Source of the DNA: Acidovorax sp. CF316
GTDB lineage: Bacteria > Pseudomonadota > Gammaproteobacteria > Burkholderiales > Burkholderiaceae_C
Assembly: GCF_000276605.1 (NCBI RefSeq)
Contig: NZ_AKJX01000089.1
Span: forward strand, 26,100-90,099
Reading direction: 5' to 3'
Length of the DNA: 64,000 bases
Shown here: in pieces, positions 34,151 through 44,026 of the stretch
Position numbering within the stretch: position 1 is the first letter of the stretch
How the letters are laid out: each line of letters opens with the position of its first letter
Position numbers and translations under genes: made by a program
The notes under the pieces: model-generated
Told to the model about the DNA's origin: nothing
The model's database searches: none
The model's input: the letters and a program-made list of their open reading frames with translations, nothing else

Positions 34151-35617
34151 ATGTTGATGAAGACCAGCACCCAATCGCTGACCGAGCAGCTCTCGGCGCG
34201 CTTCGGCGAGCGCATCCGCAACCGGCTGCTGGCGCCGGGCGCGCGCCTGCCCTCGGTGCGCCAGTGCGCGCTGCAGCACAGCGTGAGCCCCTCCACCGTG
34301 GTGGCGGCCTACGACCAGTTGCTGGCGCAGGGCCTGGTGGAGGCGCGCAAGAACCGCGGTTTCTTCGTGCGCGAGGTGGCCCCCGCGGGCGCCGAGGCGC
34401 CGGAGGCCGTGGACGTCGCGGCCATGGAGGCGGCGGGCGGCAACTGGACCACCGCCCACTGGTTCGCGGCGCGCGGCGCCGGGCGCGGTTCGCCGCCGGT
34501 GAACGCCACGGCGCTGATCCGGGGCATGTTCCACAAGATCAGCGACAAGCCCCAGCCCGGCATGGGCGTGCTGCCGCCGCAATGGCTCGAATCCACCTTC
34601 ATGCCGGCCGCGGTGCGCAAGGTCACGAGCACCCGGGCGCTGCAGGAGTACTCGCTGCAGTACGGCGAGCCGCTGGGCGACAGCGGCCTGCGCCGCCTGC
34701 TGGTCAAGAAGCTGGCCCAGTTGAGCGTGCACACCGCGCCCGAGAACATCATCACCACCGTGGGCGCCACGCATGCCCTCGACATCGTGAGCCGCACGCT
34801 GCTGCGCCCCGGCGACCCGGTGATGGTCGAGGAGCCCGGCTGGGCCGTGGAGTTCGCGCGCCTGTCGGCGCTGGGCATGCACATCCTGCCGGTACCGCGC
34901 CGCGCCGATGGCCCGGATCTGGAGGTGATGGCGCGCTACTGCGAAGTGCACAAGCCCAAGCTCTACGTGAGCGTCAGCGTGTTCCACAACCCCACGGGCT
35001 ACTGCCTGTCGCCGGGCAGCGCGCACCGCATCCTGCAGTTGGCCAACCAGCACAACTTCCACATCGTCGAGGACGACACCTACAGCCACATCGCGCCCGA
35101 ACATGCGACGCGGCTCACGGCGCTCGACGGCCTGCAGCGCACCATCTACGTGAGCGGCTTTGCCAAGATCCTCGCGCCCAACTGGCGCATCGGCTTCCTG
35201 GCCGCGCCGCCGGCCCTGGTCGAGCAACTGCTCGACACCAAGCTGCTGGCCACGCTGACCACGCCCGCGCTGCTGGAGAAGGCGCTGGCACTGTGCATCG
35301 AACAGGGCCAGCTGCGCCGGCATGCCGAGCGCATCCGCACCCGGCTCGACGCGGCACGGGCGCGCAGCGTCAAGCTGGCACTGAGTGCGGGTTGTACCTT
35401 CGCGGCCGACCCGGTGGGCCTGTTCGGCTGGGTGGACACGGGGGTGGATACCGATGCGCTGTCGCAGCGCATGCTCGACGAGGGCTACCTGCTCGCGCCC
35501 GGCGCGCTGTTCCATGCCGAGCGCAAACCCAGCACCCTGATGCGCATCAACTTCGCGACCACGCAGGACGCGACCTTCTGGCGCACCTTCGAGCGCGTCG
35601 TCAAGCAAAGCCGGTGA
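34151..35617 (+). CDS. MocR-type GntR/aminotransferase transcriptional regulator
   Basis: A 488-residue fusion: a GntR winged HTH (residues about 5-75, including LLAPGARLPSVRQCALQHSV and STVVAAYDQLLAQGL) plus an aminotransferase fold-type I domain from about 125. The PLP lysine is in VSGFAKILAPNWRIG, with NPTGYCLSP upstream. MocR proteins sense PLP or an amine adduct. ATG at 34151 is chosen because GAGG precedes it; a TTG at 34109 and ATG at 34118 lie inside the operator region. Probably regulates the minus-strand exporter/aminotransferase run. Confidence 0.93.
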   Translation: MLMKTSTQSLTEQLSARFGERIRNRLLAPGARLPSVRQCALQHSVSPSTVVAAYDQLLAQGLVEARKNRGFFVREVAPAGAEAPEAVDVAAMEAAGGNWTTAHWFAARGAGRGSPPVNATALIRGMFHKISDKPQPGMGVLPPQWLESTFMPAAVRKVTSTRALQEYSLQYGEPLGDSGLRRLLVKKLAQLSVHTAPENIITTVGATHALDIVSRTLLRPGDPVMVEEPGWAVEFARLSALGMHILPVPRRADGPDLEVMARYCEVHKPKLYVSVSVFHNPTGYCLSPGSAHRILQLANQHNFHIVEDDTYSHIAPEHATRLTALDGLQRTIYVSGFAKILAPNWRIGFLAAPPALVEQLLDTKLLATLTTPALLEKALALCIEQGQLRRHAERIRTRLDAARARSVKLALSAGCTFAADPVGLFGWVDTGVDTDALSQRMLDEGYLLAPGALFHAERKPSTLMRINFATTQDATFWRTFERVVKQSR

Positions 35618-35667
35618 TGGGCGCACTGCCTACAATCGCCACCTGATCCCACTACCGCGAAGGAACC

Positions 35668-37167
35668 ATGGACGTAAAAGGGCGCTGGGCCGCAATGACC
35701 GATGGCCTGCAGTCCATGGTGCAGTTCTTTCCTGGCGGGCATGAAGGACTGCTGACGACGGTCTCCGTCACCTGGAGCCTGTACATCGCGGTATTGGCGG
35801 TCTGGATCGTGCTGCAAAAGCGCCCCCCGGTTTCCACGCTCAGCTGGATCCTGTCGATGGCGCTGCTGCCCTTCGTGGGCTATGTGATCTATTACTTCTT
35901 CGGCCCGCAGCGGCTGCGCAAGCAGCGCATCAAGCGCATGCGCAGCCAGTCGGCGCTGTACGCCCATGCCGACTTCGCCAGCCTGCGCCAGACGGCCGCT
36001 GCTGCTCCCGAGGCCCTGCGGCAACTGGTGCTGCTGGGCGAGGCCAGTTGCGAGCTGCGCGTCTCCACCGCCACCCGGGTGGATCTGCTGGTCGACGGCG
36101 CCGAGACCTTCGATGCGATCTTCGACGCCATCCGCGCGGCGCGCCACCACGTGCACCTGGAGTACTACATCTTCGAGCCCGATGGCATCGGCACGGCCCT
36201 GCGCGACCTGCTGGCCGAGAGAGCGCGCCAGGGGGTGATCGTGCGGCTGCTGGTCGACGCCCTGGGCTCCAAGCGGCTGGGAAAGCGTTTCCTCGCGCCG
36301 CTGCTCGATGCGGGCGTGCAGGTGGCGTTCTTCCATGCCTCGCGCATCGGCCGGCGTGTGCGGCCCGTGATCAACTTCCGCACCCACCGCAAGATCGTGG
36401 TCTGCGACGGCGTCGTGGGGTTCACGGGCGGCATCAACGTCACCGACGAGGAAGACCAGCGCGCGCGGCGCGATGCCTACCACGACGTACACCTGCGCAT
36501 CGAGGGCGGGGCCGTGCGCCTGTTGCAGATGACCTTCATGGAGGACTGGGTGTACACCACGGGCGAGGGCCCCGGTGCCGTGGCGCGCGAGAGCCGGCAC
36601 CTGCTGCCCGCCACCGAGCCGGGCGACCACCCGGTGCAGATCCTCACCTCGGGACCGGACAACGCCAACGAGGCCATCCACCGCGTGTATGTGGCCGCCA
36701 TCCACATGGCGGTGGACCGGGTCTGGCTCACCACGCCGTATTTCGTGCCCGGCGAGCCGGCGCTCATGGCGTTGACCAGCGCGGCGCTGCGCGGGGTGGA
36801 CGTGCGCCTGCTGGTGCCCCGGCGCAGCGATTCCTTCGTGGTCAGCGCGGCGGCACGCTCCTACTTCGACGAGTTGATCGCCGCCGGCGTCAAGGTCTGG
36901 GAGTACACGGCCGGCATGCTGCATTCCAAGACCATGCTGGTGGACGACAACTGCGCCTTCATCGGCACGGCCAACTTCGACAACCGCAGCTTCCGGCTCA
37001 ACTTCGAGGTCTGCGCGGTGGTCTACGGGTCGGCGCTGGCTTTGCCACTGGCGCGCCAGTTCGAGGCAGACATGCGCAATGCCCGGGCTGTACCCACCCG
37101 CCGCCGCCAGGCCTTCGTGCCGCGCCTGTGCGATGCCACGGCGCGGCTGTTCTCGCCGCTGCTGTAG
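35668..37167 (+). CDS. cls: Cardiolipin synthase (phospholipase-D family)
   Basis: A 499-residue protein with two N-terminal membrane helices (about 30-75) and two HKD motifs: HRKIVVCDGVVGFTGG near 238 and HSKTMLVDDNCAFIGTAN near 418. This matches bacterial ClsA, which joins two phosphatidylglycerol molecules to cardiolipin at the inner membrane. Length fits. It is monocistronic and convergent with the HDOD gene. Confidence 0.93.
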   Translation: MDVKGRWAAMTDGLQSMVQFFPGGHEGLLTTVSVTWSLYIAVLAVWIVLQKRPPVSTLSWILSMALLPFVGYVIYYFFGPQRLRKQRIKRMRSQSALYAHADFASLRQTAAAAPEALRQLVLLGEASCELRVSTATRVDLLVDGAETFDAIFDAIRAARHHVHLEYYIFEPDGIGTALRDLLAERARQGVIVRLLVDALGSKRLGKRFLAPLLDAGVQVAFFHASRIGRRVRPVINFRTHRKIVVCDGVVGFTGGINVTDEEDQRARRDAYHDVHLRIEGGAVRLLQMTFMEDWVYTTGEGPGAVARESRHLLPATEPGDHPVQILTSGPDNANEAIHRVYVAAIHMAVDRVWLTTPYFVPGEPALMALTSAALRGVDVRLLVPRRSDSFVVSAAARSYFDELIAAGVKVWEYTAGMLHSKTMLVDDNCAFIGTANFDNRSFRLNFEVCAVVYGSALALPLARQFEADMRNARAVPTRRRQAFVPRLCDATARLFSPLL

Positions 37168-37178
37168 CCGCCGCCGGT

Positions 37179-38411
37179 TTAGCGCTGTACCTCGATGTCG
37201 GAGAGCACGCGCAGCAGGCCGCGGTTGACCTCCTCGAGGTCCATCTCCTGCGTCTCGCACAGGTGGCGGATGGCGCTGGCGTCGCCGGTCTCCAGCGCAC
37301 AGGCCATCTGCAGGCTGGCGGCATAGGGGCCGGTGCGCAGCACGGTGGCGTCGTAGATGCGCTCGGACAACGGGATGCGGCGCAGGATGGTGCCCAGGGG
37401 CTCTTGCAGCAGCTCGTCGATCTGCGACAGCAGGCCGCACAGGTAGATCTCGCGGCGCAGGTCGTTCTCGATCCCGGCGTTGAGCAACTGCGTCATGAGC
37501 TTGGCGCGCAGCACCATGGACTCGCGCACGGGCAGCATGTTGGGGTCGGTGCTGGCATGGGGCAACTGGTCGGACAGCCAGCGCTTGATGGAGCCGTAGC
37601 CCATCATCACCAGCCCGCGGCGCAGCGAGTCGATGCCGGTGCGCAGGCCCAGTGCCGCCGAGTTGGTGTAGACCATGAAGCGGTAAGCCAGCAGCGGGTC
37701 CTCGCCCATGATGTCCTCGAAGGTCTCGAGCGACTGCTCCGCGTCGATGGCCTTCTGCAGCTTGGCGATCACGGCGTGCGAAGGTTGCTGGGGCGTGTGG
37801 CGCACGCTGTAGAGCACGTCCTCGGTGGGCCAGCCGGCCAGGGCCAGGGCATTGTGCTGGTCCAGGCAGTGCTCCATCAGGGCGCGGCTGGGAATGTTCT
37901 CGTACATCTGCCCGGCCAGGATGGGGCTCACGGCCCGGGGCGGCGTCCTGGCCGCCGGGCTGCCGGGCCGCGCGTTGGCCTGCAGGGTCGCGACCGCATC
38001 GGCCGGGGTCAGGCTCAGCAGGCTGTTGTCAAAGCACTGCGCCACGGCCGGCTCGGGCAGCTTGCCGATGTCGCCGCGCCATACCAGCTTCAAGCCGCGC
38101 TGGTGCGCGGCTTTCACCAGGGCATAGATGCCCGAGTCCTGCAGCCAGTCGCCACGCACCTCGATCCACGGCGCGCCCCGCGGGGCATGCTCGAGCATGT
38201 CGGCCAGCACCTGGTGGGTCTGGGGCGACAGCAGCAGTGGCGGCGAGCTGGCGGACCACAGCTCCTGCAGCGTGCGCAGCAGGTGGCCGGTATCGACCAT
38301 GGCGCTGGGGGATTCGTTCTGGACGTAGAGCTGGATCGCAGCGAGTTTGCGGGCACGGTTCCACAGGGGGCGGTACCCCAGGATCAGGCTGCCGAGGACG
38401 GATTGGACCAT
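37179..38411 (-). CDS. HDOD-domain protein with N-terminal EAL-like region
   Basis: A 410-residue protein. The N-terminal part (MVQSVLGSLILGYRPLWNR then ARKLAAIQLYV) resembles a degenerate EAL domain with no E(A/V)L motif, so it is not expected to hydrolyse c-di-GMP. Residues about 190-395 form an HDOD domain (AIDAEQSLETFEDIMGEDPLLAYRF). Such YuxH-type proteins connect second-messenger signals to motility or biofilm. It lies 68 nt from flgL and may belong to the flagellar regulon. Confidence 0.8.
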   Translation of the reverse strand: MVQSVLGSLILGYRPLWNRARKLAAIQLYVQNESPSAMVDTGHLLRTLQELWSASSPPLLLSPQTHQVLADMLEHAPRGAPWIEVRGDWLQDSGIYALVKAAHQRGLKLVWRGDIGKLPEPAVAQCFDNSLLSLTPADAVATLQANARPGSPAARTPPRAVSPILAGQMYENIPSRALMEHCLDQHNALALAGWPTEDVLYSVRHTPQQPSHAVIAKLQKAIDAEQSLETFEDIMGEDPLLAYRFMVYTNSAALGLRTGIDSLRRGLVMMGYGSIKRWLSDQLPHASTDPNMLPVRESMVLRAKLMTQLLNAGIENDLRREIYLCGLLSQIDELLQEPLGTILRRIPLSERIYDATVLRTGPYAASLQMACALETGDASAIRHLCETQEMDLEEVNRGLLRVLSDIEVQR

Positions 38412-38479
38412 GGGCTCTCAGGCGTTGTCTCGTTGGGGTCCGTCCCCCGGCCAGGGAGTGCGGCTCAGGGCAGGCCCGC

Positions 38480-39739
38480 TTAACTGATGAAATTGAACAG
38501 GGACAGCTTCTGGACCTGGGCATAGGACTTGAGTGCTGCCTCGTAGCCCACCTGCTGGTTCTGGAAGTCTGAAATGCCCTTGATCATATCCAGATCCTCG
38601 GCCCGCGAGCGGTCGCCCTCGAGCTGGATCGAGCGCTTTTCCTGGTCGCCCGTGATGCGGTCGGCACGGTTGAGCAGCTCGCCCGCATAGCTGCGCATGT
38701 TGCTCATGCGTTCGAGGCCGATGTCCACGTTGGTGAGGGCCTGCCCCACGGCCTGGGTGGCCGCGTTGCTGTTGGGGGCGCTACGGAGGTCGCGGATCGC
38801 ACTGTCCAGGGTGCTGAAGACACTGGCCGTGGGCTGCAGGGTGATGGCATCCCCGTTCGCCGGTGCGCCGGTGATGTCGAAGGCCAGCCCCGGAACGCCG
38901 GTCACCGAGATGGTCACCGGCTTGTCCGTCGGGTAGTCGGGCACCACCACGGGGGCGGATACCACGCCGGTGGTGGTGTTGGTGATGGTGTAGGTGGCGG
39001 TGCTGGTGCCGACGGTGGCGCCGGGGCCCACCGCGCTGAAGGTGATCGAGTAGTTGTCCCCCGTCACCAGGGCCAGGTTCGTGGGCTTGACGCCCGTGGT
39101 CGTCAGCTGCTGGTTGTTGTTGATGGTCGCCGGGTTCACCTGCACGTTGTAGGCACCGTCGCGCTGCGGCTTGAACATGAAGGCGAACTCGCCATCCAGG
39201 GTGTTGGGAATCGAGGTTCCGGTGCTGCCCGATTGCCCGGGAAGCCCATCGAACAGGTAGTCCGGCGAGGTGGATTGCGGGCCCAGGAAGGGGGCCAGCG
39301 CGCTGCCCAGCGCGCCCAGCAGGGGGATGCCGTTGGTGTCCTTGCGGTTGGCCACCGTCTGCAACTGCTCGCGCAGGCTCTGCAACTGGTTGGCGATGGT
39401 GGCGCGGTCGTTGCTGGTCAGGGTCGCACTGCCGGCATTGACCATCAGTTCGCGCGCGTTCTGCACCAGATCGATGGCGTCGCCCAGCGCGGATTCGGAC
39501 TGGGCCACGGCGTTGCGCTGGGTTTCCAGGGCGCGCTGCTCGGTCTGGATGCGGGTAAGGCGGGTCAGCGCCCGCTCTGCCTGCGCCGCCGAGACCGGGT
39601 CGTCGCTGGCGCGCACGACCCGCTTGCCCGAGGTCAAGTTCTCCTGTAGGTTGGACAGGTTGGTCTGGCGCGCGCCGAGATTGCGCAGCGCGTTGTCGTA
39701 CATGTTGGCCGTGCCAAGCCGGTAAAGGGTGTTGCTCAT
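38480..39739 (-). CDS. flgL: Flagellar hook-associated protein 3 FlgL
   Basis: A 419-residue hook-filament junction protein. The coiled-coil flagellin-like N-terminus (YDNALRNLGARQTNLSNLQENLTSGKRV) and C-terminus (ISDFQNQQVGYEAALKSYAQ) match FlgL. The middle domain is longer than in E. coli (317 aa) and Thr/Val-rich, possibly surface exposed. It is last in the flgB-flgL gene run, separated from flgK by 139 nt that hold a CCCCCTGAG repeat. Confidence 0.95.
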   Translation of the reverse strand: MSNTLYRLGTANMYDNALRNLGARQTNLSNLQENLTSGKRVVRASDDPVSAAQAERALTRLTRIQTEQRALETQRNAVAQSESALGDAIDLVQNARELMVNAGSATLTSNDRATIANQLQSLREQLQTVANRKDTNGIPLLGALGSALAPFLGPQSTSPDYLFDGLPGQSGSTGTSIPNTLDGEFAFMFKPQRDGAYNVQVNPATINNNQQLTTTGVKPTNLALVTGDNYSITFSAVGPGATVGTSTATYTITNTTTGVVSAPVVVPDYPTDKPVTISVTGVPGLAFDITGAPANGDAITLQPTASVFSTLDSAIRDLRSAPNSNAATQAVGQALTNVDIGLERMSNMRSYAGELLNRADRITGDQEKRSIQLEGDRSRAEDLDMIKGISDFQNQQVGYEAALKSYAQVQKLSLFNFIS

Positions 39740-39828
39740 GTCGTACTCCTGGACCAGTTCCCAAGGGGGATCATCTTAGTTTTCCACATTGCTGCGCGCC
39801 ACCCACGGCCTGCGAAACCGGCGCGGCC

Positions 39829-39880
39829 GGGGCCAGTGGCCCCGCGCAAGGGCCAAGGCGCAAAGCGACTCAGGGGGGTC
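39829..39880. repeat. Intergenic repeat fragment in the flgK-flgL gap
   Basis: The hairpin GGGGCC-AGT-GGCCCC (39829-39843) is followed by CAAGGCGCAAAGCGACTCAG and GGGGGTC (39854-39880), reaching into the flgK stop. The same pattern (AAGGCGC/GCGCCT stem then CAGGGGG) occurs at 52044-52070. Its minus-strand form reads as the common Comamonadaceae repeat CCCCCCTGAG. Probably a transcript end/stabiliser for flgK. Confidence 0.6.
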
Positions 39881-41807
39881 ATCGTGTCAACCCTTGGATC
39901 AGCGTGTCGAAGACGCTTTGTGCAATCTGCAGCATTTTGGCGGAAGCCTGGTAAGCCTGCTGGTACTGGATCAGCTTGGCCGCTTCCTCGTCGAGGTTGA
40001 CGCCCGATACGGCCGTGCGGTCGCGCTCCAGGTTGGCCGCGATGGTGGTGGACAGCTCGGCGGCGAAGGTGGCGCTCTGCGTGCGCGTGCCGACCTGGGC
40101 CATCAGGCCGGCATAGCCATCGGCGAGCGTGGATTCGTCGAACATCTTCACGTCGCGCAGGTTCATCAGCGCAGTGGCATTGCCGGCATTGCGCGTGTAG
40201 GTGTCGCCGTACTGGGGGTCCAGCGCGTTGCCGACGCGCACGGTATCGCCGGTCTTGGGCGAGCCCTGCAGCTTGATTTCCCAGCCATCGATGGTGATGG
40301 TGGAGCCGGAGGTATAGGCCAGGCCCGCCGTGCCCGATGGGGGCGTGGTCGAGCCGGTCACGGCGTAGGTCGTGGGCGGCCCGGCCGTGAAGGTCAGCGT
40401 CACGCCGCCCGGGATGGGCGGGGTCACCAGGGTGTCGGTGGCCTTGAGGCCGGACAGCTGCAGCGTGCCGCCATTGGTGGTGCCCATGGCGGCGTTGATC
40501 GGGTTGGCTGCCGCCAGGTCGCGCGGCGAGTACACCAGGGCGTTGATGTTGGCCCCCGCCGTATTGAACGGCTGGAACAGCATGCGGTCGCCCGGCACGC
40601 CCGGCGTCGTGAGGTTGAAGGTCAGCCCGTCGATGTCCAGCGTCGCCAGGTTGGCGGCGTCGGTGAAGGGCGTGGCCTTGCCGTCGGACAGGCGCACCAC
40701 CTGGCCGGCCGTGCCGGTGGTGAAGCGGATCTCGTAGTCGGAGGCCGCGAACTTGGTCGGGTCGCTGAAGGTCACGTTGCCCACGCCGGCGCCGTTGGTC
40801 AGGCCCGGCATGCTGGTGGGGATGCTGAACAGGTCCTTGCCCACCTGGCCGTCCAGCGTGAGGCCGAGCTTGTGCTGCTCGTTCATGGTCATGCCGATGG
40901 CCATGGCCATGCGCCCGAGCAGGTTGCGGCTTTCCGACAGGTCGGTGTTGTTGAAGCGCAGCAGCCCCGAGACGGAACCGCCACCGAGCATGTTCTCGTC
41001 CACCTCGATGGGCGGTGATCCCGGGCGGTTGAAGAACAGCTTGAGCTGGCCGCTGCCGGGGAACTGCGTGGCATCGTCCACGGACACCTGCGATGGCGTG
41101 GTGCCCAGCACCAGCGGCTGGCTGCCGCCCACGAACAGGCCGATCGTGCCGTCGTCCGCAGGAATCTGCGTGGTCTGCACGTACTGGTTCATTTCGCGGA
41201 TCAGCTGGTCGCGGTTGTCGAGCAGGTCGTTGGGTGTCTGGCCATTGCCCTTGGCGCGCGCGATCTGCTCGTTCACGGCCGCGATCTGCCCCGCCAGGCT
41301 GTTGATGGCGGTGATGCTGCTTTGCAGCTGTTCCTTGACCGTGTACTCGACTTCGTCGACGCGTTCGGCCGCGGAGCGCATGCGCGAGGCGGTTTCGTCC
41401 ATGCGCGTGAGCGCCAGCGTGCGGGCCGTGATGTCGGTGGGGGCGCTCACCACGTCCGAGAACGCGTTCATCATGTCGTTGATGGCGGCGCCCAGGCCCG
41501 TGGCACCACCGCTGAACACCTCCTGCAGCTGGCGCAGGCGCTCGGCGCGCACGATGTCGCCGGCCTGCACGGAGCCTGCCGTGGCCGACTGGCGCGTGAG
41601 CAATTCGCTCTGGTTGCGCAGGATGGTCTGCACGTCCACGCCCTGGCCGATGTAGCCGCCGCCCGTGAACTGGCCCTGCACGGTCTGCAGCACCACGGTC
41701 TGGCGCGAATAGCCCGGCGTGTTGACGTTGGCAATGTTGTTGCCGGCGGTCTGCAGGGCCACCTGGTTGGCGAGCAGGGCGCGGGCGCCGACGTTGAGCA
41801 AGCTCAT
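39879..41807 (-). CDS. flgK: Flagellar hook-associated protein 1 FlgK
   Basis: A 642-residue junction protein. The N-terminus (NVGARALLANQVALQTAGNNIANVNTPGYSRQ) and C-terminus (GVNLDEEAAKLIQYQQAYQASAKMLQ) are textbook FlgK. It caps the hook and anchors the filament with FlgL; FlgN, encoded at 51453, is the usual chaperone for both. The middle is variable and Thr/Gly-rich. Confidence 0.96.
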   Translation of the reverse strand: MSLLNVGARALLANQVALQTAGNNIANVNTPGYSRQTVVLQTVQGQFTGGGYIGQGVDVQTILRNQSELLTRQSATAGSVQAGDIVRAERLRQLQEVFSGGATGLGAAINDMMNAFSDVVSAPTDITARTLALTRMDETASRMRSAAERVDEVEYTVKEQLQSSITAINSLAGQIAAVNEQIARAKGNGQTPNDLLDNRDQLIREMNQYVQTTQIPADDGTIGLFVGGSQPLVLGTTPSQVSVDDATQFPGSGQLKLFFNRPGSPPIEVDENMLGGGSVSGLLRFNNTDLSESRNLLGRMAMAIGMTMNEQHKLGLTLDGQVGKDLFSIPTSMPGLTNGAGVGNVTFSDPTKFAASDYEIRFTTGTAGQVVRLSDGKATPFTDAANLATLDIDGLTFNLTTPGVPGDRMLFQPFNTAGANINALVYSPRDLAAANPINAAMGTTNGGTLQLSGLKATDTLVTPPIPGGVTLTFTAGPPTTYAVTGSTTPPSGTAGLAYTSGSTITIDGWEIKLQGSPKTGDTVRVGNALDPQYGDTYTRNAGNATALMNLRDVKMFDESTLADGYAGLMAQVGTRTQSATFAAELSTTIAANLERDRTAVSGVNLDEEAAKLIQYQQAYQASAKMLQIAQSVFDTLIQGLTR

Positions 41808-41823
41808 GGTTTACCTCGTGTTC

Positions 41824-42744
41824 TCAGGCCTGCGCACGTTGCGCACGCTGCACGCTGTTGATGGCGCCGCTGAGCTTCCTGGCGTACTCGGGGTCGGTGG
41901 CATAGCCTGCCTTCTGCAATGCGGAGGCATAGGCCATGGCCGAGCCGGACTGCGCCACGGACTCCGCCTTTTCATAGCGGGGGCTTTCCTTGATGAGGCG
42001 CGCGTAGTCGCGAAACGAATCCTCGTACGAGTCGTAGGCCCGGAACTTGGCCACCACCTTGCGCGGCGTGCCGTTGATGTACTCCGTGGTCGTGATCTCG
42101 GCGACCTTGCCGGTCCAGCCCTTGCCGGCCTTGATGCCGAACAGGTTGAAGGAGTTGCTGCCGTCGGCGTTCTTGATCTCGCTCTTGCCCCAGCCGGTCT
42201 CGTGGCCGGCCTGGCCGAGCATGAAGCTCGCGGGGATGCCACTCTCCTGCGAGACCTTCTCGGCCGTGCCGCTCAGGTGCTGCACAAAGCCGTCGCGGCC
42301 CTTGGGGGCCTGGCCCACGGCTTCGGTGCTGGCGGGGCTGGCGCTGACCTTCGCGGCTGCCGGGCGCTGGATCTGCGACAGGCTGACCGTGGAGGGCACG
42401 GAGAACGATGGATCGGGGCCGCCCATCTGGCGCGAGAGCTGGCGCGCGATGGCTTCGGACAGTCCGCCAGGCTGGCCGGCCATCTGCACCGACAGCTGCT
42501 GGTCCAGCAGGTCGGTGCCCAGGTCGCCCTGGGCGCCATCCATCAGGCCGGATTTCATGGTGGCCTCGCGCATGCTTTTGATCAGCTCGCGCATGAACAG
42601 CGATTCGAACTGCTTGGCGGCCTCTTTCGTGGCCTGGGGATTGTTGGCACCGGCTTCGTACTTGAGCGCGTTCAGCGAGCGAACGTCGGCCGCCAGCGCA
42701 TTGGACGTGCTGGTGGTGGAGGACGAAGGCAGCGTGAGGGCCAT
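41824..42744 (-). CDS. flgJ: Flagellar rod cap / peptidoglycan hydrolase FlgJ
   Basis: A 306-residue two-domain protein. The N-terminal rod-capping domain contains EAAKQFESLFMRELIKSMREA. The C-terminal glucosaminidase domain (from about 155) contains PASFMLGQAGHETGWGKSEI with the catalytic Glu, and FNLFGIKAG. It opens peptidoglycan as the rod passes. Its start lies 2 nt after flgI ends and its stop 16 nt before flgK. Confidence 0.95.
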   Translation of the reverse strand: MALTLPSSSTTSTSNALAADVRSLNALKYEAGANNPQATKEAAKQFESLFMRELIKSMREATMKSGLMDGAQGDLGTDLLDQQLSVQMAGQPGGLSEAIARQLSRQMGGPDPSFSVPSTVSLSQIQRPAAAKVSASPASTEAVGQAPKGRDGFVQHLSGTAEKVSQESGIPASFMLGQAGHETGWGKSEIKNADGSNSFNLFGIKAGKGWTGKVAEITTTEYINGTPRKVVAKFRAYDSYEDSFRDYARLIKESPRYEKAESVAQSGSAMAYASALQKAGYATDPEYARKLSGAINSVQRAQRAQA

Positions 42745-42746
42745 GG

Positions 42747-43901
42747 TCAGATCACTTCGAGCTCGGCGTTCAGGGCGCCGGCGGCCTTGATGGCCTGCAG
42801 GATGGCCAGCAGGTCACCCGGCGTGGCGCCCAGTGTGTTCAGTGCGCGCACCACGTCGGCCAGCTGCGGCGAGGGCGGCATCTGGATGATGTTGCCCGGC
42901 TCCTGGTTGATCTTGATGTCGCTTTGCTGCGTGACCACGGTCTGCCCCTGCGACAGCGGATTGGGCTGGCTGATGACGGGGCGCGAACTGATGGTGATGG
43001 ACAGGTTGCCGTGCGCGATGGCACAGGGCCCCAGGGTCACGGCCTGGTTGAGCACGATGGAGCCGGTGCGGGCGTTGATCACCACCTTGGCGGCGGGGGC
43101 CGACAGCTCGAACGGCAGCTCTTCCAGATCGGCGATGAAGCCCACGCGGGCACCGGGATCGCTGGGGGCGCGCACCTGCACCGTGCGGCCGTCCAGGGCC
43201 GTGGCCAGGCCGTTGCCCAGCCGGGTGTTGATGACCTGGGCCACGCGGCGGGCGGTCTGGAAATCCGAGGCATTGAGGCCCAGGCTGATGGTGTCACCCT
43301 CGTTGAGCGGCGTGGGAACGGAGCGCTCGACCTGCGCACCCAGGGGGATGCGGCCAGCGGCCAGGTGGTTGATCTGCACCTTGCTGCCGCCGGACGACGC
43401 GCCGGCACCGCCCACCACCAGGTTGCCCTGGGCCAGGGCGTAGATCTCGCCGTCGGCACCGCGCAGGGGCGTGACCATCAGCATGCCGCCCTTGAGCGAC
43501 TTGGAGTTGCCCATGGAGGAGACGTTGACGTCGATCTGCTGGCCGGGCTGCGCAAAGGCGGGCAACTGGGCCGTGACGATCACGGCCGCCACGTTCTTGA
43601 GCTGCAGCTGCGAGGCCGTGCCAGGCGGCAGGCTGATGCCCATCTGCTGCAGGTAGTTGGACATGGCCTGCGTGGTGTAGGGCATCTGGGTGGTCTGGTC
43701 ACCCGTGCCGTCCAGGCCCACGACCAGGCCATAGCCGGTCAACTGGTTGGTGCGCACGCCCTGCACCGCCGCGATTTCCTTGATGCGCAGCGCATGCGCC
43801 GGGCACGCGGCACACACCAGGGCCAGGGCCATGGCCGACAGCCACAGCGCGCGCAGGGGGTGTGCCAGGAAGGGGGAGGGCGAGGCTTTCATAGGCTTCA
43901 T
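42747..43901 (-). CDS. flgI: Flagellar P-ring protein FlgI
   Basis: A 384-residue periplasmic ring protein with a signal peptide (LRALWLSAMALALVCAACPAHA) and the FlgI motifs RIKEIAAVQGVRTNQLTGYG, MPYTTQAMSNYLQQMG and DVVRALNTLGATPGDLLAI. Start is ATG 43901 or 43892; neither has a strong ribosome site, perhaps because translation was once coupled to flgH before an extra gene separated them. Confidence 0.95.
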   Translation of the reverse strand: MKPMKASPSPFLAHPLRALWLSAMALALVCAACPAHALRIKEIAAVQGVRTNQLTGYGLVVGLDGTGDQTTQMPYTTQAMSNYLQQMGISLPPGTASQLQLKNVAAVIVTAQLPAFAQPGQQIDVNVSSMGNSKSLKGGMLMVTPLRGADGEIYALAQGNLVVGGAGASSGGSKVQINHLAAGRIPLGAQVERSVPTPLNEGDTISLGLNASDFQTARRVAQVINTRLGNGLATALDGRTVQVRAPSDPGARVGFIADLEELPFELSAPAAKVVINARTGSIVLNQAVTLGPCAIAHGNLSITISSRPVISQPNPLSQGQTVVTQQSDIKINQEPGNIIQMPPSPQLADVVRALNTLGATPGDLLAILQAIKAAGALNAELEVI

Positions 43902-44026
43902 TGTGGGCGGTTGCCGCACAAGGGAATGCCGAAAAAGAGGCGAATTCACCTGCCTTTTGGGAGAGGGACCCGGTTACATATTCCGGGCGCCTTGCCGCCG
44001 GCCTGGCTGCGCCAGGTCGCTGCAAA

